64,000 nt of DNA from Thermomonas aquatica (GCF_006337105.1 NZ_CP040871.1:930001-994000); one strand, 5' to 3'. Numbered from the stretch's first letter, positions 16,905 through 26,683 are shown. Translations and numbers: made by a program. Notes: a model not told the origin generated them from the letters alone.

Positions 16905-18311
16905 TTATGCGCTGGCCGGCAGCATTGCAAGGGCGGCGTCGATCCGCGCCAATGCCTCGTCGCGGCCGCACAGATAAATGGTCCAGCCGATGTCCGGGCT
17001 GACTTGCGTCCCGGTGATCGCCACCCGCATCGGCTGCGCGATCTTGCCCATGCCGATGCCCTGCGCTTCCGACACCGCCTTGACCTGCTCGTGGATGGGC
17101 TCCGGCGCCCACGGCTGCAGCGCGGCCAGGCGCTCGCGCATGGCGGCCAGGGGCGCACGCGCATCCGGCTTGAAATGCTTGGCAACGGAAGCCGGGTCGT
17201 ACTCGGTCAGCGGGCCGAACCACACCGCCGATTTCTCCGCAATTTCCTTCAGCGTCTGCGCGCGTTCGCGCAGGGCGATGACGAGTTCCGCCGGCTTCGG
17301 GCCCTTGGACAGGTCGTAGCCCTGTTGTTCGAGGTGCCAGACAAGATGCTTGGCGACGGCTTCGGGATCGTCCGATTTCAGGTATTGCTGGTTGAGCCAG
17401 CCGAGCTTGGCCGGATCCAGGCGCGAGGCCTTGGCGTTCACGTCGGCCAGGTCGAACAGCGACTGCATCTCGGCGATCGAGAACACTTCCTGGTCGCCGT
17501 GCGACCAACCCAGGCGCACCAGGTAATTCAGCAGCGCATGCGGCAGGTAGCCGGCATCGCGGTACTGCATGACGTCGGCCGCGCCGGTGCGCTTGGACAG
17601 CTTGGCGCCCTGCTCGTCCAGGATCATCGGCAGGTGGGCGAAATGCGGCACCGGCGCGCCCAGCGCCTTGTAGATGTTGATCTGGCGCGGGGTGTTGTTG
17701 ACGTGGTCGTCGCCGCGCACCACGTCGCTGATGCGCATGTCGATGTCGTCGACGACGACGGCGAAGTTGTAGGTGGCGTAACCGTCGCTGCGGAAGATCA
17801 CCAGATCGTCGAGCTCGCCGTTGGCGATCTCGATGCGGCCCTTGACCTTGTCGTCCCAGGCCACCACGCCATCCAGCGGATTCTTGAAGCGGATGACGCG
17901 ATTCGGATCGTCGCGCCAGCCGGCATTGGCCTCGCGGTACGCGCCGTTGTAGCGCGGCTTCTCGCCCGCGGCCATCGCCGCCTCGCGCATCGCTTCCAGT
18001 TCTTCCTTGGTCTCGTAGGCGTAGTAGGCATGGCCGGAGGCGACCAGCTGCTCGGCGACTTCCCTGTAACGGTCGAGGCGATCGGTCTGGTAGATCGGGC
18101 CTTGGTCGTAGTCCAGGCCCAGCCATGCCATCGCGTCCAGGATGGCGTCGATCGCGCCCTGGGTGCTGCGCTCGCGGTCGGTGTCCTCGATCCGCAGGAT
18201 GAACTGCCCGCCCTTGCGGCGCGCCTCCAGCCAGCAGTACAGCGCGGTGCGCGCGCCGCCGATGTGCAGGTAGCCGGTGGGACTGGGGGCGAAACGGGTG
18301 CGGACGGTCAT
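16905..18311 (-). CDS. gltX: Glutamate--tRNA ligase GltX (468 aa)
   Basis: Class Ib aminoacyl-tRNA synthetase charging tRNA-Glu in the cytoplasm. The HIGH-type motif is in [19 protein letters not shown] at the N-terminus, IEDTDRERS follows, and the KMSKS-type loop is KLSKRTG. The C-terminal anticodon-binding helical domain is complete (ending in [17 protein letters not shown]), at the normal length. The ATG giving [11 protein letters not shown] was chosen over one five codons upstream because the Rossmann strand begins at once. It is transcribed away from lpxH, from which it is separated by 71 bases. Confidence 0.97.
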   Translation of the reverse strand: MTVRTRFAPSPTGYLHIGGARTALYCWLEARRKGGQFILRIEDTDRERSTQGAIDAILDAMAWLGLDYDQGPIYQTDRLDRYREVAEQLVASGHAYYAYETKEELEAMREAAMAAGEKPRYNGAYREANAGWRDDPNRVIRFKNPLDGVVAWDDKVKGRIEIANGELDDLVIFRSDGYATYNFAVVVDDIDMRISDVVRGDDHVNNTPRQINIYKALGAPVPHFAHLPMILDEQGAKLSKRTGAADVMQYRDAGYLPHALLNYLVRLGWSHGDQEVFSIAEMQSLFDLADVNAKASRLDPAKLGWLNQQYLKSDDPEAVAKHLVWHLEQQGYDLSKGPKPAELVIALRERAQTLKEIAEKSAVWFGPLTEYDPASVAKHFKPDARAPLAAMRERLAALQPWAPEPIHEQVKAVSEAQGIGMGKIAQPMRVAITGTQVSPDIGWTIYLCGRDEALARIDAALAMLPASA

Positions 18312-18347
18312 CGTGGCGGAAGGCAATGCGGAAACCGCGATTTTAGC

Positions 18348-18376
18348 GTAGGGCGGGCTCGCGGCCGCCCTACAAT
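18348..18376 (+). promoter_or_regulatory. Hairpin and -10-like element in front of lpxH
   Basis: A nine-base-pair stem (GTAGGGCGG / CCGCCCTAC, 18348-18373, eight-base loop) lies in the gltX-lpxH gap. It ends in TACAAT at 18371-18376, exactly six bases before the lpxH ATG. With no Shine-Dalgarno present, a leaderless lpxH transcript starting at the ATG is likely. The hairpin would sit over the spacer and could be a protein-binding palindrome. Confidence 0.45.
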
Positions 18377-18382
18377 GCCGCC

Positions 18383-19114
18383 ATGGCCACGCTGTTCATC
18401 TCCGATCTCCATCTCGACCCGGAACGCCCGGCGATCACCGAGCTGTTCGGCCGGTTCGTCGACGGGGAAGCCCGCGCTGCCGATGCCCTGTACATCCTCG
18501 GCGACCTGTTCGAGGCCTGGGTCGGCGACGACGATCCCTCCGAAGCCGGCGCCTACGTCGCCGACAAGCTGCACGGCTTGCACGATGCCGGCGTGCCGAC
18601 GTACTTCGTGCGCGGCAACCGCGATTTCCTGCTCGGCGGCGCGTATGCGGAACGCGCGGGCACGACGATCCTTCCCGACCCCGCGGTGGTCGTGCTCCAC
18701 GGCGAACCGACCCTGCTCCTGCACGGCGACCTGCTGTGCACCGACGACGTGGCCTACCAGCAGTTCCGCGCGCAGACCCGCGACCCGCGCTGGCAGGCGC
18801 AATTCCTGGCGCAGCCGCTGCAGGCGCGGCTGGCGTTCGCCGCGCAGGCGCGCGCTGCGAGCAAGGCGCGCTATGGCGAACTGCAGGCCAGCGGGCAATC
18901 GGAAACGATCACCGACGTCGCCCCCGCCACGGTGCGGGAATGGTTCCAGCGCTACGGCGTGCGCCGCATGATCCACGGGCATACCCATCGCCCGGCGATC
19001 CACCACGAAGGCGATGGCAACCTGCGCATCGTGCTCGGCGACTGGTACGAGCAGGGTTCGGTGCTGCGGGTCGACGCGGACGGCTTCGACCTCGCTGCGC
19101 TGAGCCGCGGCTGA
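18383..19114 (+). CDS. lpxH: UDP-2,3-diacylglucosamine diphosphatase LpxH (243 aa)
   Basis: A Mn-dependent calcineurin-like phosphoesterase that hydrolyses UDP-2,3-diacylglucosamine to lipid X and UMP, the fourth step of lipid A synthesis, at the cytoplasmic face of the inner membrane. The metallophosphoesterase motifs are in order: FISDLHLD (residues 5-12), [34 protein letters not shown] and [11 protein letters not shown]. Length is normal. Convergent with the COG3650 lipoprotein gene, their stop codons being directly adjacent. Confidence 0.96.
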   Translation: MATLFISDLHLDPERPAITELFGRFVDGEARAADALYILGDLFEAWVGDDDPSEAGAYVADKLHGLHDAGVPTYFVRGNRDFLLGGAYAERAGTTILPDPAVVVLHGEPTLLLHGDLLCTDDVAYQQFRAQTRDPRWQAQFLAQPLQARLAFAAQARAASKARYGELQASGQSETITDVAPATVREWFQRYGVRRMIHGHTHRPAIHHEGDGNLRIVLGDWYEQGSVLRVDADGFDLAALSRG

Positions 19115-19573
19115 TCATTTCGCCGCTTCGCCGCAACCCCTGTAGTCGATGTCGCCGTAGCGGAAGGTCGAGATCAGCGTGTAGCGGTTGTCGGACATGC
19201 CGTCGCTGCACATGCCTTCGGTAAGCGTCAGGGTGAAGGACTTGCCTGCATGGCTGCCGGCGATTTCCACCCCGCCAGTCACCGAATGCCGTTCGCCCTG
19301 CATCACCATGCCCGCCTGGTCCTCCGGCGTGGTGTAGGTCAGGGTGGCGTCCTCGACATTGACGTTCCAGAACGGCTCGGTGCCGAACGCGCGGAAGACC
19401 TGCAGCGGATCCGCGTTTTCCTGGCCCGGCGCACGCTTGGCCATCGGCGCTGCGGCCGGGGCCGGGGTGGTGGCGACGGGCGCCCCGGCTGGCGGGGTGG
19501 AATCGGCGGACGAGGGCTCTGGCGCATTGCAGGCAGCCAGCAGCAGGGAAAGCGATGCGATGGCGAGCTTCAT
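19115..19573 (-). CDS. COG3650-type lipoprotein of unknown function (152 aa)
   Basis: A lipoprotein signal peptide (MKLAIASLSLLLAAC, Cys15) and a Pro/Ala-rich linker precede a small beta domain of about 95 residues. It begins FRAFGTEPFWNVNVEDATLTYTTPE and ends YGDIDYRGCGEA, with two cysteines in the mature domain (EGMCSDGMS and YRGCGE) likely disulfide-bonded. The phrase 'GTEPFWNV' is the hallmark of the COG3650 family of predicted periplasmic lipoproteins, whose function is not known. GGAGGATC gives a strong ribosome binding site. The start at 19573 is the only one that yields a lipobox. Confidence 0.82.
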   Translation of the reverse strand: MKLAIASLSLLLAACNAPEPSSADSTPPAGAPVATTPAPAAAPMAKRAPGQENADPLQVFRAFGTEPFWNVNVEDATLTYTTPEDQAGMVMQGERHSVTGGVEIAGSHAGKSFTLTLTEGMCSDGMSDNRYTLISTFRYGDIDYRGCGEAAK

Positions 19574-19634
19574 GGCGATCCTCCGGCAGGGACATCCGCA
19601 GTGTGCCGCAAGCATTGGCAACCGGCGATGACCG

Positions 19635-20435
19635 TCAATCGGCGGCAGCCAGCAGGCTTTCCAGCTCCTCGATATCGAAACCGGCTTGCAGCCGCGCCTC
19701 GGTGTTGAACGGCTTGTGCAGCACGCCGCTGGCGTATTCGTGCAGCAGCTCGCGGAAGCGCGCACGCGGCTCCACGTCGGCGCGTTCGCAATGCCAGCGA
19801 TACCAGCGCGAACCGGCGGCCACATGCGCCACTTCCTCGCGCAGGATGAGCTCGAGGATGTCGGCGGTCGCATCGTCGCCCAGCGCACGCAGCTTCACGA
19901 TCATCCCCGGCGTCACGTCCAGCCCGCGCGCCTCCAGCACCCGCGGCACCAGCGCCATCCGCGCCAGGCCGTCATCCGCGGTTTTCTCGGCCATTTCCCA
20001 CAGGCCGTTGTGCGCGTCGAAATCGCCGTAGTCGTGGCCGAAATCCTGCAGGCGCGCGCGCAGCATCGCGAAATGGCGGGCTTCGTCGTTCGCCACCGAG
20101 ACCCAGTCGGCGTAGTACTCGCGCGGCATGCCGCGGAAGCGGTACACCGCGTCCCAGGCCAGGTCGATCGCGTTGAATTCGATGTGCGCCACCGCGTGGA
20201 TGAAGGCCGCGCGCCCCGCATTGCTGCCGAAGCCGCGGCGCGGCAAGTCGCGCGGATGCACCAGCTTCGGCGCAGCCGGGCGACCCGGCATGCGGATCGG
20301 TTCCGGTGCCGGCGCATCGTGCTCGATCGCGAGATCGCCGTTGGCGAACGCTCGCGCGGCGGCGAAGCTGAGCGCGAGCTTGCCGTCCGGCGCTGCCGCG
20401 TCCAGGCAGCCGCGCGCGGCCTCGAACAGGTTCAC
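19635..20435 (-). CDS. Ferritin-like DUF455 family protein (266 aa)
   Basis: A COG2833/DUF455 protein with a ferritin-like four-helix bundle. Candidate di-iron ligands are in [22 protein letters not shown] and [16 protein letters not shown], the E-x6-Y/E-x2-H pattern of the family. Its biological role is unknown; the fold is related to MiaE-type tRNA hydroxylases. It starts with GTG inside the end of purF (GTGA at 20432-20435), so it is translationally coupled to purine synthesis. Longer in-frame readings without a good start run into purF. Downstream there is a 61-base gap before the COG3650 lipoprotein gene. Confidence 0.88.
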   Translation of the reverse strand: MNLFEAARGCLDAAAPDGKLALSFAAARAFANGDLAIEHDAPAPEPIRMPGRPAAPKLVHPRDLPRRGFGSNAGRAAFIHAVAHIEFNAIDLAWDAVYRFRGMPREYYADWVSVANDEARHFAMLRARLQDFGHDYGDFDAHNGLWEMAEKTADDGLARMALVPRVLEARGLDVTPGMIVKLRALGDDATADILELILREEVAHVAAGSRWYRWHCERADVEPRARFRELLHEYASGVLHKPFNTEARLQAGFDIEELESLLAAAD

Positions 20436-21904
20436 GACGCGCGGCGTTTCTTCTTCGCTTCGTCCGAACGCAGTTGCCGGATGCGCTCGAAGTAACCCGG
20501 TTCGATGCCGGTGACGTATTCGCCGCTGAAGCAGGAGCTGTCGAACCTGCGCCCCGGGAACTTCGGGCCGGCGACGGCCGCCTCGAGATCCGCCAGGTCC
20601 TGGTAGATCAGCCAGTCGCAACCGAGCAGCTGCTCGATGTCCTTCTCGCTGCGGCCGTGCGCCACCAGCTCGTCGGACGAAGGCATGTCGATGCCGTAGA
20701 TGTTCGGATGGCGCACCGGCGGCGCGGCGGAGGCCAGGTAGACCTTCTTGGCGCCGGCATCGCGCGCCATCTGCACGATCTGCTGGCTGGTGGTGCCGCG
20801 CACGATCGAATCGTCGACCAGCAGCACCACCCGGTTGCGGAATTCCAGCGGGATCGGGTTGAGCTTGCGCTTCACCGACTTCGCGCGCTCGCCCTGCCCC
20901 GGCATGATGAAGGTGCGGCCGACATAGCGGTTCTTGATGAAGCCCTCGCGGTACTTCACGCCCAGCACGTTGGCGATCTCCAGCGCGGCGTCGCGGCTGG
21001 TGTCGGGGATCGGGATCACCACGTCGATGTCGTGGCCGGGCCGCTCGCGCAGGATCTTCTCGCCGAGGGTCACGCCCATGCGCATGCGCGCCTTGTGCAC
21101 CGAGATCTCCTCGATCATCGAGTCCGGGCGCGCGAAATACACGTACTCGAAGATGCACGGAGCGTGCGCCTGCGGCGCGGCGCACTGCTGCGCGAACAGC
21201 TCGCCGCGCGCGGTGATCACGATGCCCTCGCCCGGCTCGACGTCGCGCAGGCGCTCGAAGCCGAGGATATCCAGCGCCACCGATTCGGAGGCGACGATGT
21301 ATTCATCGTCGCCATTCGCGCCCTTGCGCTTGCCGAGCACCAGCGGACGGATGCCGTTCGGGTCGCGGAACGCGACCAGGCCCAGGCCCAGCACCGCGCA
21401 CACCACCGCGTAACCGCCCTTGGCGCGGCGGTTGACGCCTTCCAGCGCGCGGAACACCGCGTCCGGGGTCAGCGCCTTCTGCGAATCCAGCTCGTGCGCG
21501 AACACGTTGAGCAGCACTTCCGAATCGGATTCGGTGTTGACGTTGCGGCGGTCCTGCTCGAACACCTCGCGGCGCAGCGCGTCGGTGTTGATCAGGTTGC
21601 CGTTGTGCGCCAGCGCGATGCCGAACGGCGAGTTGACGTAGAACGGCTGCGCCTCGTCGGAACCCTCGCTGCCCGCGGTGGGATAGCGGCAATGGGCGAT
21701 GCCCACGCGGCCGCCCAGCAGCGACATCGAACCGGCGTCGAACACGTCGCGCACCAGCCCGTTGCCCTTGTGCACGCGCAGCTTGCCGCCATCGGCGGTG
21801 GCGATGCCCGCCGCGTCCTGGCCGCGGTGCTGCAGGACGGTCAACCCGTCGTACAGCTCCGCTGCGACTTCAGCCTGACCGACGATTCCGACGATGCCAC
21901 ACAT
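20432..21904 (-). CDS. purF: Amidophosphoribosyltransferase PurF (490 aa)
   Basis: The first committed enzyme of purine synthesis, transferring glutamine amide nitrogen to PRPP. The N-terminal nucleophile Cys2 follows the initiator Met (MCGIVGIVG), with no propeptide. The glutaminase domain shows [26 protein letters not shown] and [10 protein letters not shown], and the PRPP loop is [15 protein letters not shown]. Length matches proteobacterial enzymes. Unlike the common folC-SPOR-cvpA-purF order, no cvpA lies between this gene and the SPOR gene, which ends only 30 bases upstream. AGGAA precedes the ATG. Confidence 0.97.
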   Translation of the reverse strand: MCGIVGIVGQAEVAAELYDGLTVLQHRGQDAAGIATADGGKLRVHKGNGLVRDVFDAGSMSLLGGRVGIAHCRYPTAGSEGSDEAQPFYVNSPFGIALAHNGNLINTDALRREVFEQDRRNVNTESDSEVLLNVFAHELDSQKALTPDAVFRALEGVNRRAKGGYAVVCAVLGLGLVAFRDPNGIRPLVLGKRKGANGDDEYIVASESVALDILGFERLRDVEPGEGIVITARGELFAQQCAAPQAHAPCIFEYVYFARPDSMIEEISVHKARMRMGVTLGEKILRERPGHDIDVVIPIPDTSRDAALEIANVLGVKYREGFIKNRYVGRTFIMPGQGERAKSVKRKLNPIPLEFRNRVVLLVDDSIVRGTTSQQIVQMARDAGAKKVYLASAAPPVRHPNIYGIDMPSSDELVAHGRSEKDIEQLLGCDWLIYQDLADLEAAVAGPKFPGRRFDSSCFSGEYVTGIEPGYFERIRQLRSDEAKKKRRAS

Positions 21905-21934
21905 GGCGCTGGTTCCTGTTGGAGCGGTTGCGGG

Positions 21935-22954
21935 TTACGGATGCGGGCGGACGATGCCGTCGATGCCGGCCTTGGCCTTGACCTGCGCCTTCAGCGCGTC
22001 CGCCTCGGCGCGGTTCATCGCCGGGCCCACGCGCACGCGGGTGCGCTTGCCGGCGTCGGTGTTGACCGTATCGGTGAAGGCGTTCAGGCCGGCGCCGCGC
22101 AGCTTGTCGCGCAGGGCGGCGGCGGCGTTGGCATCGGCGAACGCGCCGACCTGCACCACGAAACCGGTCTTGCCGGTATCGGCCGGCTTGGGCGCGGGCG
22201 CGGCGGCTTCCGGCTTCGGCGCGGGCGGCGTGGCCGTTGCCAGCGGTTTCGCGGGCGCGGCCACGGCAGGCTTGGCGTCCTGTGCGGACACGACGGGCTT
22301 GGCCGGCGGCGCGACCGCGCTGGCGGCCGGCTTCGCGGGCGGCGGCAAGGGATCGGTCTTCGCTGGCGCGGACGGTGGCGGCGCAGGCACGGCGACAGCG
22401 GTCGATGCCGCAGCGGTGGCGGCCGGTGCATCCAGGGCAACGACCTTGGCGCCGACGGCGGCGTTGACCTGCACCGCGCGCAGGCGCGCGGATTCGGCCA
22501 TGGCGTGGTCGGCGAACGGTCCGACGCGCACGCGCTGGGCTTCGCGGCCGTTGAGCGGCACGGCTTCGCGATAGGCGGTCAGTCCCGCCGCCTTCAATGC
22601 AGCGATGACCTTGTCGGCGTCGGCGGCGCTGGCATAGCTGCCGAAGCTGACCACGTAGTCGCCGGCCGCGCTCGTCGGAAACGCGTCGTCCTGCGCGGGC
22701 TCGGCGCTGGCCGCGTCCGGAGTGGCCAGCGGCATGCCGACCGCGCCGCCGCGCGGGGTCGCGCCTGGCTCGGTGAGCGACAGGTCGCGGGTGGCGGTAT
22801 CGCCCGCGGCCTTGGGTTCGGCGGGGATGTCCAGCGGCACGTCGGACACGCCGCTGTCGGGCGCCGGGCCCTTGACCAGCATGGGCAGGAAGATCACCGC
22901 CAGCGCGATCAGCACGACCGCGCCGACCAGGCGCTGCTTCAGGGAAGAATCCAT
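21935..22954 (-). CDS. Inner-membrane protein with two SPOR domains, DedD-like (339 aa)
   Basis: A short cytoplasmic N-terminus and one transmembrane helix (about residues 10-27) precede two SPOR domains, at about 98-174 (YVVSFGSYASAADADKVIAAL ... VRVGPFADH) and 263-339 (FVVQVGAFADANAAAALRDKL ... VRVGPAMNR). A Pro/Ala/Lys-rich linker separates them. SPOR domains bind glycan strands stripped of stem peptides at the division septum, so the protein probably localises there. Most DedD-type proteins have a single SPOR domain; two suggests duplication within the gene. It lies between folC (upstream) and purF (downstream). Confidence 0.88.
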   Translation of the reverse strand: MDSSLKQRLVGAVVLIALAVIFLPMLVKGPAPDSGVSDVPLDIPAEPKAAGDTATRDLSLTEPGATPRGGAVGMPLATPDAASAEPAQDDAFPTSAAGDYVVSFGSYASAADADKVIAALKAAGLTAYREAVPLNGREAQRVRVGPFADHAMAESARLRAVQVNAAVGAKVVALDAPAATAAASTAVAVPAPPPSAPAKTDPLPPPAKPAASAVAPPAKPVVSAQDAKPAVAAPAKPLATATPPAPKPEAAAPAPKPADTGKTGFVVQVGAFADANAAAALRDKLRGAGLNAFTDTVNTDAGKRTRVRVGPAMNRAEADALKAQVKAKAGIDGIVRPHP

Positions 22955-23013
22955 CGAAGGGGGAACCGGCGGCCGGGGACGCGAATTATACCGGCCTGCG
23001 TCGTGGCCCCGGC

Positions 23014-24288
23014 TTAACCGTTCGCCTCGAATCGCTCAAGCGCGGCCGTCGCGGTGTGGAAGGAGCCGAAGACCAGCACCCTTCCATCCGCATCGGCCTG
23101 CGCGATGGCGGCATCCAGCGCCGCCGCGACATCGGCATGGCGGACCGCGCCAGCGGCCGCGGTATCGGCCAATCGCCGCGCCAAGTCGTCCACGCCCTGC
23201 CCGCGCGGCCCGGCATCGGCCAGTCCGGCGAGATGCCAGCCATCCACCATCTCCGCCAGCGCAGCCACCACGCCCGCAACGTCCTTGTCCGCCAGCGCGG
23301 CATACACCGCCAGCGTGCGCCGCTTCGGTTGGCGACGCAGCCACGCCGCCAACGCACGCGCCGCCTGCGGGTTGTGGCCGACATCGACCACCACCTCCAC
23401 GCCGTCCTGCTCGAAGCGTTGCAGGCGCCCGGCGACCTGCGCATTGGCCACGCCCTCGGCATACGTGCGCTTGTCGATGCGCGCACCCAGCGCGCGCAGG
23501 GCGGCGATCGCGCAGGCGGCATTGCGCAGCTGTACCGGCGCGGCGAGCGCGGGCATCGGTAACTGCATCGAGAAACCGACCTCGCGCCAGCGCCAAGTGC
23601 CGGCATCGAGGGGCTCGGCGAAGAAATCGTTGGCGATCCGCCAGGCCTGCGCGCCGATCGCATAGGCATGGCGCAGCACGCTGGCCGGCGGATCGTCGTC
23701 GCCCAGCACCAATGGCTTGAACGGGCGGGCGATGCCGGCCTTCTCCAGGCCGATGGTTTCGATGTCCTCGCCCAGCCAGTCCTGGTGGTCGAGGTCAACC
23801 GTGGTGATGATCGAAGCATCCGCATCGACCAGGTTCACCGCATCCAGCCGCCCGCCGAGGCCGACTTCCAGCACCGCGAGGTCGAGCTTGTTGCGCGCGA
23901 ACAGCCACAGCGCGCACAGCGTGCCGTATTCGAAATAGGTCAGCGGCGTGTCGCCGCGCGCCGCTTCAACCGCTTCGAAACCGGCGACGAGATCCGCATC
24001 ATCGGCATCGTGCCCATCGATGCGCACGCGCTCGTTGTAGCGCAGCAGGTGCGGCGAGGTGTAGCTGCCGACCTTCCAGCCATGCGCGCGGGCGATGGCC
24101 TCGACGAAGGCGACGGTCGAGCCCTTGCCATTGGTGCCGCCCACGGTGATCACGCGCTTGGCGGGACGTTTCAAGCCCATCCGCGCGGCGACTTCGCGCA
24201 CGCGGTCCAGGCCCATGTCGATGGCTTTCGGGTGCTGGCGTTCGATGAAATCGAGCCAGTCGGAAATTGATCGCTGCATGACGTTCAT
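23014..24288 (-). CDS. folC: Bifunctional folylpolyglutamate synthase/dihydrofolate synthase FolC (424 aa)
   Basis: Mur-ligase-family enzyme that makes dihydrofolate from dihydropteroate and glutamate and adds further glutamates to folates. Motifs: P-loop VITVGGTNGKGSTVAFVEAI, SYTSPHLLRYNERVRI, and the omega-loop region TYFEYGTLCALWLF, with VLEVGLGGRLDAVNLVDAD and DVGHNPQAARALAAWL later. Two starts are possible. The ATG at 24288 is longer by three codons but overlaps TAAAAT; if that is the -10, transcription would start at the inner ATG ending at 24279. Neither has a clear Shine-Dalgarno. The SPOR gene follows after 59 bases. Confidence 0.95.
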   Translation of the reverse strand: MNVMQRSISDWLDFIERQHPKAIDMGLDRVREVAARMGLKRPAKRVITVGGTNGKGSTVAFVEAIARAHGWKVGSYTSPHLLRYNERVRIDGHDADDADLVAGFEAVEAARGDTPLTYFEYGTLCALWLFARNKLDLAVLEVGLGGRLDAVNLVDADASIITTVDLDHQDWLGEDIETIGLEKAGIARPFKPLVLGDDDPPASVLRHAYAIGAQAWRIANDFFAEPLDAGTWRWREVGFSMQLPMPALAAPVQLRNAACAIAALRALGARIDKRTYAEGVANAQVAGRLQRFEQDGVEVVVDVGHNPQAARALAAWLRRQPKRRTLAVYAALADKDVAGVVAALAEMVDGWHLAGLADAGPRGQGVDDLARRLADTAAAGAVRHADVAAALDAAIAQADADGRVLVFGSFHTATAALERFEANG

Positions 24289-24313
24289 TTTATGCGCGTC
24301 ACCGCGCCGAAGC

Positions 24314-24410
24314 CCTCCCGCCCGGAGACTTCGCCGCTCAGGCTCCGCATCCGGCTCCGATGCGCGGCCGCGCGCCATCCATGGCGCGCTCGAAGCCTCC
24401 GGGCGGGAGG
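24314..24410. repeat. Nested inverted-repeat element between the phosphatase gene and folC
   Basis: A 13-base arm CCTCCCGCCCGGA (24314-24326) is matched exactly by TCCGGGCGGGAGG (24398-24410). Inside is a second perfect inverted repeat, GCGCGCCAT and ATGGCGCGC (24370-24378 / 24381-24389), and a shorter GCATC/GATGC pair. The roughly 97-base unit could fold into a branched structure, like REP/BIME-type extragenic repeats. It fills most of the 144-base gap between folC (transcribed leftward from 24288) and the end of the phosphatase gene at 24433. Confidence 0.6.
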
Positions 24411-24432
24411 ACTCCGGCGCTACACTCCCGCA

Positions 24433-25083
24433 CTACAACGCCCGATGCACCGCCTCGCCGAACAGCGCGGTGTGATGGCTGCAGTCGTTCAGCCGCACCA
24501 CGCCCAGCGCATCGACGTTCGCCCCTTCCAGCAGGTTGAGCGTGGTCGGCGCCTGGCGGAAGGTCCACAGCTTCGCCAGCGGGATGCCGAGCACGCGGCA
24601 CAGCAAGACGCGGTTCACCGCGTCATGGGCGACCACCAGCAGGGTGTCGTCCTCGCCCAGGCCCGCGCAGGCGCGCGCGAACGCGGGCCAGGCGCGATCC
24701 AGCACCTGTTGCAGGGACTCGCCGCCCGCGCCGGGCATCTGCACCGTGTCGGGGGCATCGCGCCAGGCCTGCAGGCGCTCGCCATCGCGCTGACGGATCT
24801 CGCTGGCGAGCAGGCCTTCCCACTCGCCGTGGGCGATTTCCTTGAAGCCCTCGTCGAGCATCAGTTGCGCGGCGCGCGCCTCGCCCAGCGCGAGCTCGGC
24901 GGTGCGACGCGCGCGCGACAGCGGCGAAGCGATGGCGCGGTCGATGCGCACATCGCGCAAGCGCTCGCCCAGCGCGGTGGCCTGGGCGATGCCGACCTCG
25001 GACAGCGGGATGTCTTCCTGGCCCTGGTAGCGGCCTTCGGCGTTCCACGGCGTCTCGCCATGGCGTGCAAGCAGGATGCGCAT
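24433..25083 (-). CDS. Histidine phosphatase / phosphoglycerate-mutase-family protein (216 aa)
   Basis: Branch 1 histidine-phosphatase domain. The phosphorylated His is in LLARHGETPWNAEGRYQGQEDIPLSE (residues 5-30), the proton-donor Glu lies in GFKEIAHGEWEGL, and the second catalytic His is in LLVVAHDAVNRVLL. Close relatives include cofactor-dependent phosphoglycerate mutases, CobC-type alpha-ribazole phosphatase and phosphoserine phosphatases of the metal-independent type. Directly downstream of serA (two-base gap, same strand), it might act as a PspA-like phosphoserine phosphatase in serine synthesis; this is inference from context. Confidence 0.85.
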   Translation of the reverse strand: MRILLARHGETPWNAEGRYQGQEDIPLSEVGIAQATALGERLRDVRIDRAIASPLSRARRTAELALGEARAAQLMLDEGFKEIAHGEWEGLLASEIRQRDGERLQAWRDAPDTVQMPGAGGESLQQVLDRAWPAFARACAGLGEDDTLLVVAHDAVNRVLLCRVLGIPLAKLWTFRQAPTTLNLLEGANVDALGVVRLNDCSHHTALFGEAVHRAL

Positions 25084-25085
25084 GC

Positions 25086-26648
25086 TTACACCTGCGCCAG
25101 CGAGAGCACGCCGGGCATGGCGCGCAGGGTGGCCAGCTGGGCATCGTCCAGCGCGCGATCGACGGTGATCGCCGCGCGCGCCTGGCCGTCGCCGGCCGCG
25201 CCGAGGGCGAAGTTGACGATGTTGATGCCGAGCGCGCCCAGCTGCGAACCCACCGCACCGACCATGCCGGGCCGGTCCTCGTTGCGCAGCAGCAGCACGT
25301 GCGACTGCGGGTCGAATTCGATTTCCACGCCGTCCAGGCGCACCACGCGCGGACCGCGATGCAGGGTGGCGTCGATCTCGCGGCTGCGGTTGCCGTCGCT
25401 CACGCGGATCTTGAGCAGGCGGTCGAAGCCGTCGCCGTCGCCGCCCACGGTTTCGGCGACCACCAGGCCGCGCGCGGCGGCTTCGGCCAGCGCGTTGACC
25501 GGAGTCACGCGGCCGGAATGCGCGCCCAGCAGCGAGGCCACCAACAGCCGCGTCAGCGGCCGCGTATCCAGCGCGTCGGTGCGGCCGGCGTAGGTGATGT
25601 CGAGCCGGGTCGGCGCCTGCACGATGCGCGCGGCCAGCCTGCCCAGCGAGGTCATCAGCGGCATCCACGGGCCGACCTCGCGCGCGGCTTCGGCGGTCAG
25701 CGGCGGCAGGTTGACGCAGCCGGCAACGGCGCCGGTGGCGGCGAAATCGATCACCTGCCTGGCCAGGATGGTGCTGACCGCCTGCTGCGCTTCGCTGGTG
25801 GAGGCGCCGAGGTGCGGGGTCAGGATCAGCTTCGGATGCGCGCGCAGCGGCGAGTCTTCCTGCAGCGGCTCGGTGGCGAAGGTGTCGAGCGCGGCGCCGG
25901 CGATGTGCCCCTCGTCCAGCAGTTGCAGCAGCGCCGCCTCATCGACCAGCCCGCCGCGCGCGGCGTTGACGATGTAGGCGCCCTTCTTCATCGCGCGCAT
26001 GCGCTCTTCGGACAGCAGGTTGGTGGTGTCCTTGGTGCGCGGGATGTGCAGGGTGACCACATCGGCCCAGGCCAGCAATTCGTCCAGCGTCTTCAGCGGC
26101 ACGCTGCCCTTGGCGGCGGCGGACGGCGGCAGGAACGGGTCGAACGCGGCCACGTCCATGCCGATGCCGGCGGCCTTGCGCGCCACCGTGCCACCGATGC
26201 GGCCGAGGCCGATCACGCCCAGCTTCTTGCCTTCCAGCTCGAAGCCGGTCAGGCCCGCCTTCGGCCATTGCCCGGCCTTCATGCCGGCGTCGGCGCGCGG
26301 GATGTGGCGGGCCAGCGCGAACAGCAGCGAGATCGCGTGCTCGGCGGCGGCCAGGGTGTTGCCGTCGGGGGCGTTCATCACCGCGATGCCGCGCGCGGTG
26401 GCGGCCTCGACATCGATCGTGTCCACGCCGGCGCCGGCGCGGCCGATCACCTTGAGCTTGCCGGCATCGGCCAGCGCATCGGCGGTGATCTGGGTCGCCG
26501 AGCGCACCAGCACGGCATCGGCATCGGCCAGCGCCAGCTTCAGCGCGTCCGCGTCCTTGATCGGGGGGGAGACCAGCACGTCCCATCCCGCATCGCGGAA
26601 CAGGGCCAGTCCGTCTTCGTGGATTCCATCGCAGGCCAGCACTTTCAT
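25086..26648 (-). CDS. serA: D-3-phosphoglycerate dehydrogenase SerA (520 aa)
   Basis: NAD-dependent first enzyme of serine synthesis. The D-isomer 2-hydroxyacid dehydrogenase core shows the Rossmann GLGRIGGTVARKA, the Arg/Glu/His catalytic set in VNAARGGLVDEAAL and LTPHLGASTSEAQ, followed by the intervening ASB domain and a C-terminal ACT domain (VLLLRNEDRPGMVGAVGSQLGALGINIVNF, in two pieces), which normally binds serine for feedback control. This is the long, roughly 525-residue form. GGAG eight bases before the ATG at 26648 decides the start over a GTG one codon upstream. The phosphatase gene follows after two bases. Confidence 0.96.
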   Translation of the reverse strand: MKVLACDGIHEDGLALFRDAGWDVLVSPPIKDADALKLALADADAVLVRSATQITADALADAGKLKVIGRAGAGVDTIDVEAATARGIAVMNAPDGNTLAAAEHAISLLFALARHIPRADAGMKAGQWPKAGLTGFELEGKKLGVIGLGRIGGTVARKAAGIGMDVAAFDPFLPPSAAAKGSVPLKTLDELLAWADVVTLHIPRTKDTTNLLSEERMRAMKKGAYIVNAARGGLVDEAALLQLLDEGHIAGAALDTFATEPLQEDSPLRAHPKLILTPHLGASTSEAQQAVSTILARQVIDFAATGAVAGCVNLPPLTAEAAREVGPWMPLMTSLGRLAARIVQAPTRLDITYAGRTDALDTRPLTRLLVASLLGAHSGRVTPVNALAEAAARGLVVAETVGGDGDGFDRLLKIRVSDGNRSREIDATLHRGPRVVRLDGVEIEFDPQSHVLLLRNEDRPGMVGAVGSQLGALGINIVNFALGAAGDGQARAAITVDRALDDAQLATLRAMPGVLSLAQV

Positions 26649-26671
26649 CACATCAGCTCCAGTGGGGAATT

Positions 26672-26683
26672 ACCTGATCAGGT
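26672..26683. promoter_or_regulatory. 12-base perfect palindrome upstream of serA
   Basis: ACCTGATCAGGT is a perfect palindrome located 23 bases before the serA ATG, within the 5' leader or promoter. It may be an operator half-site pair. The rest of the 255-base gap to the DUF3224 gene holds short hairpins (such as GTACTGGAGGTAC at about 26730) but no gene that I can support. Confidence 0.35.

Noticed and set aside
15972..18971. A 999-codon plus-strand frame crossing zur, gltX and the start of lpxH
   Set aside because: It spans three independent, well-supported genes and shows no family motif, so it is a composition artefact.
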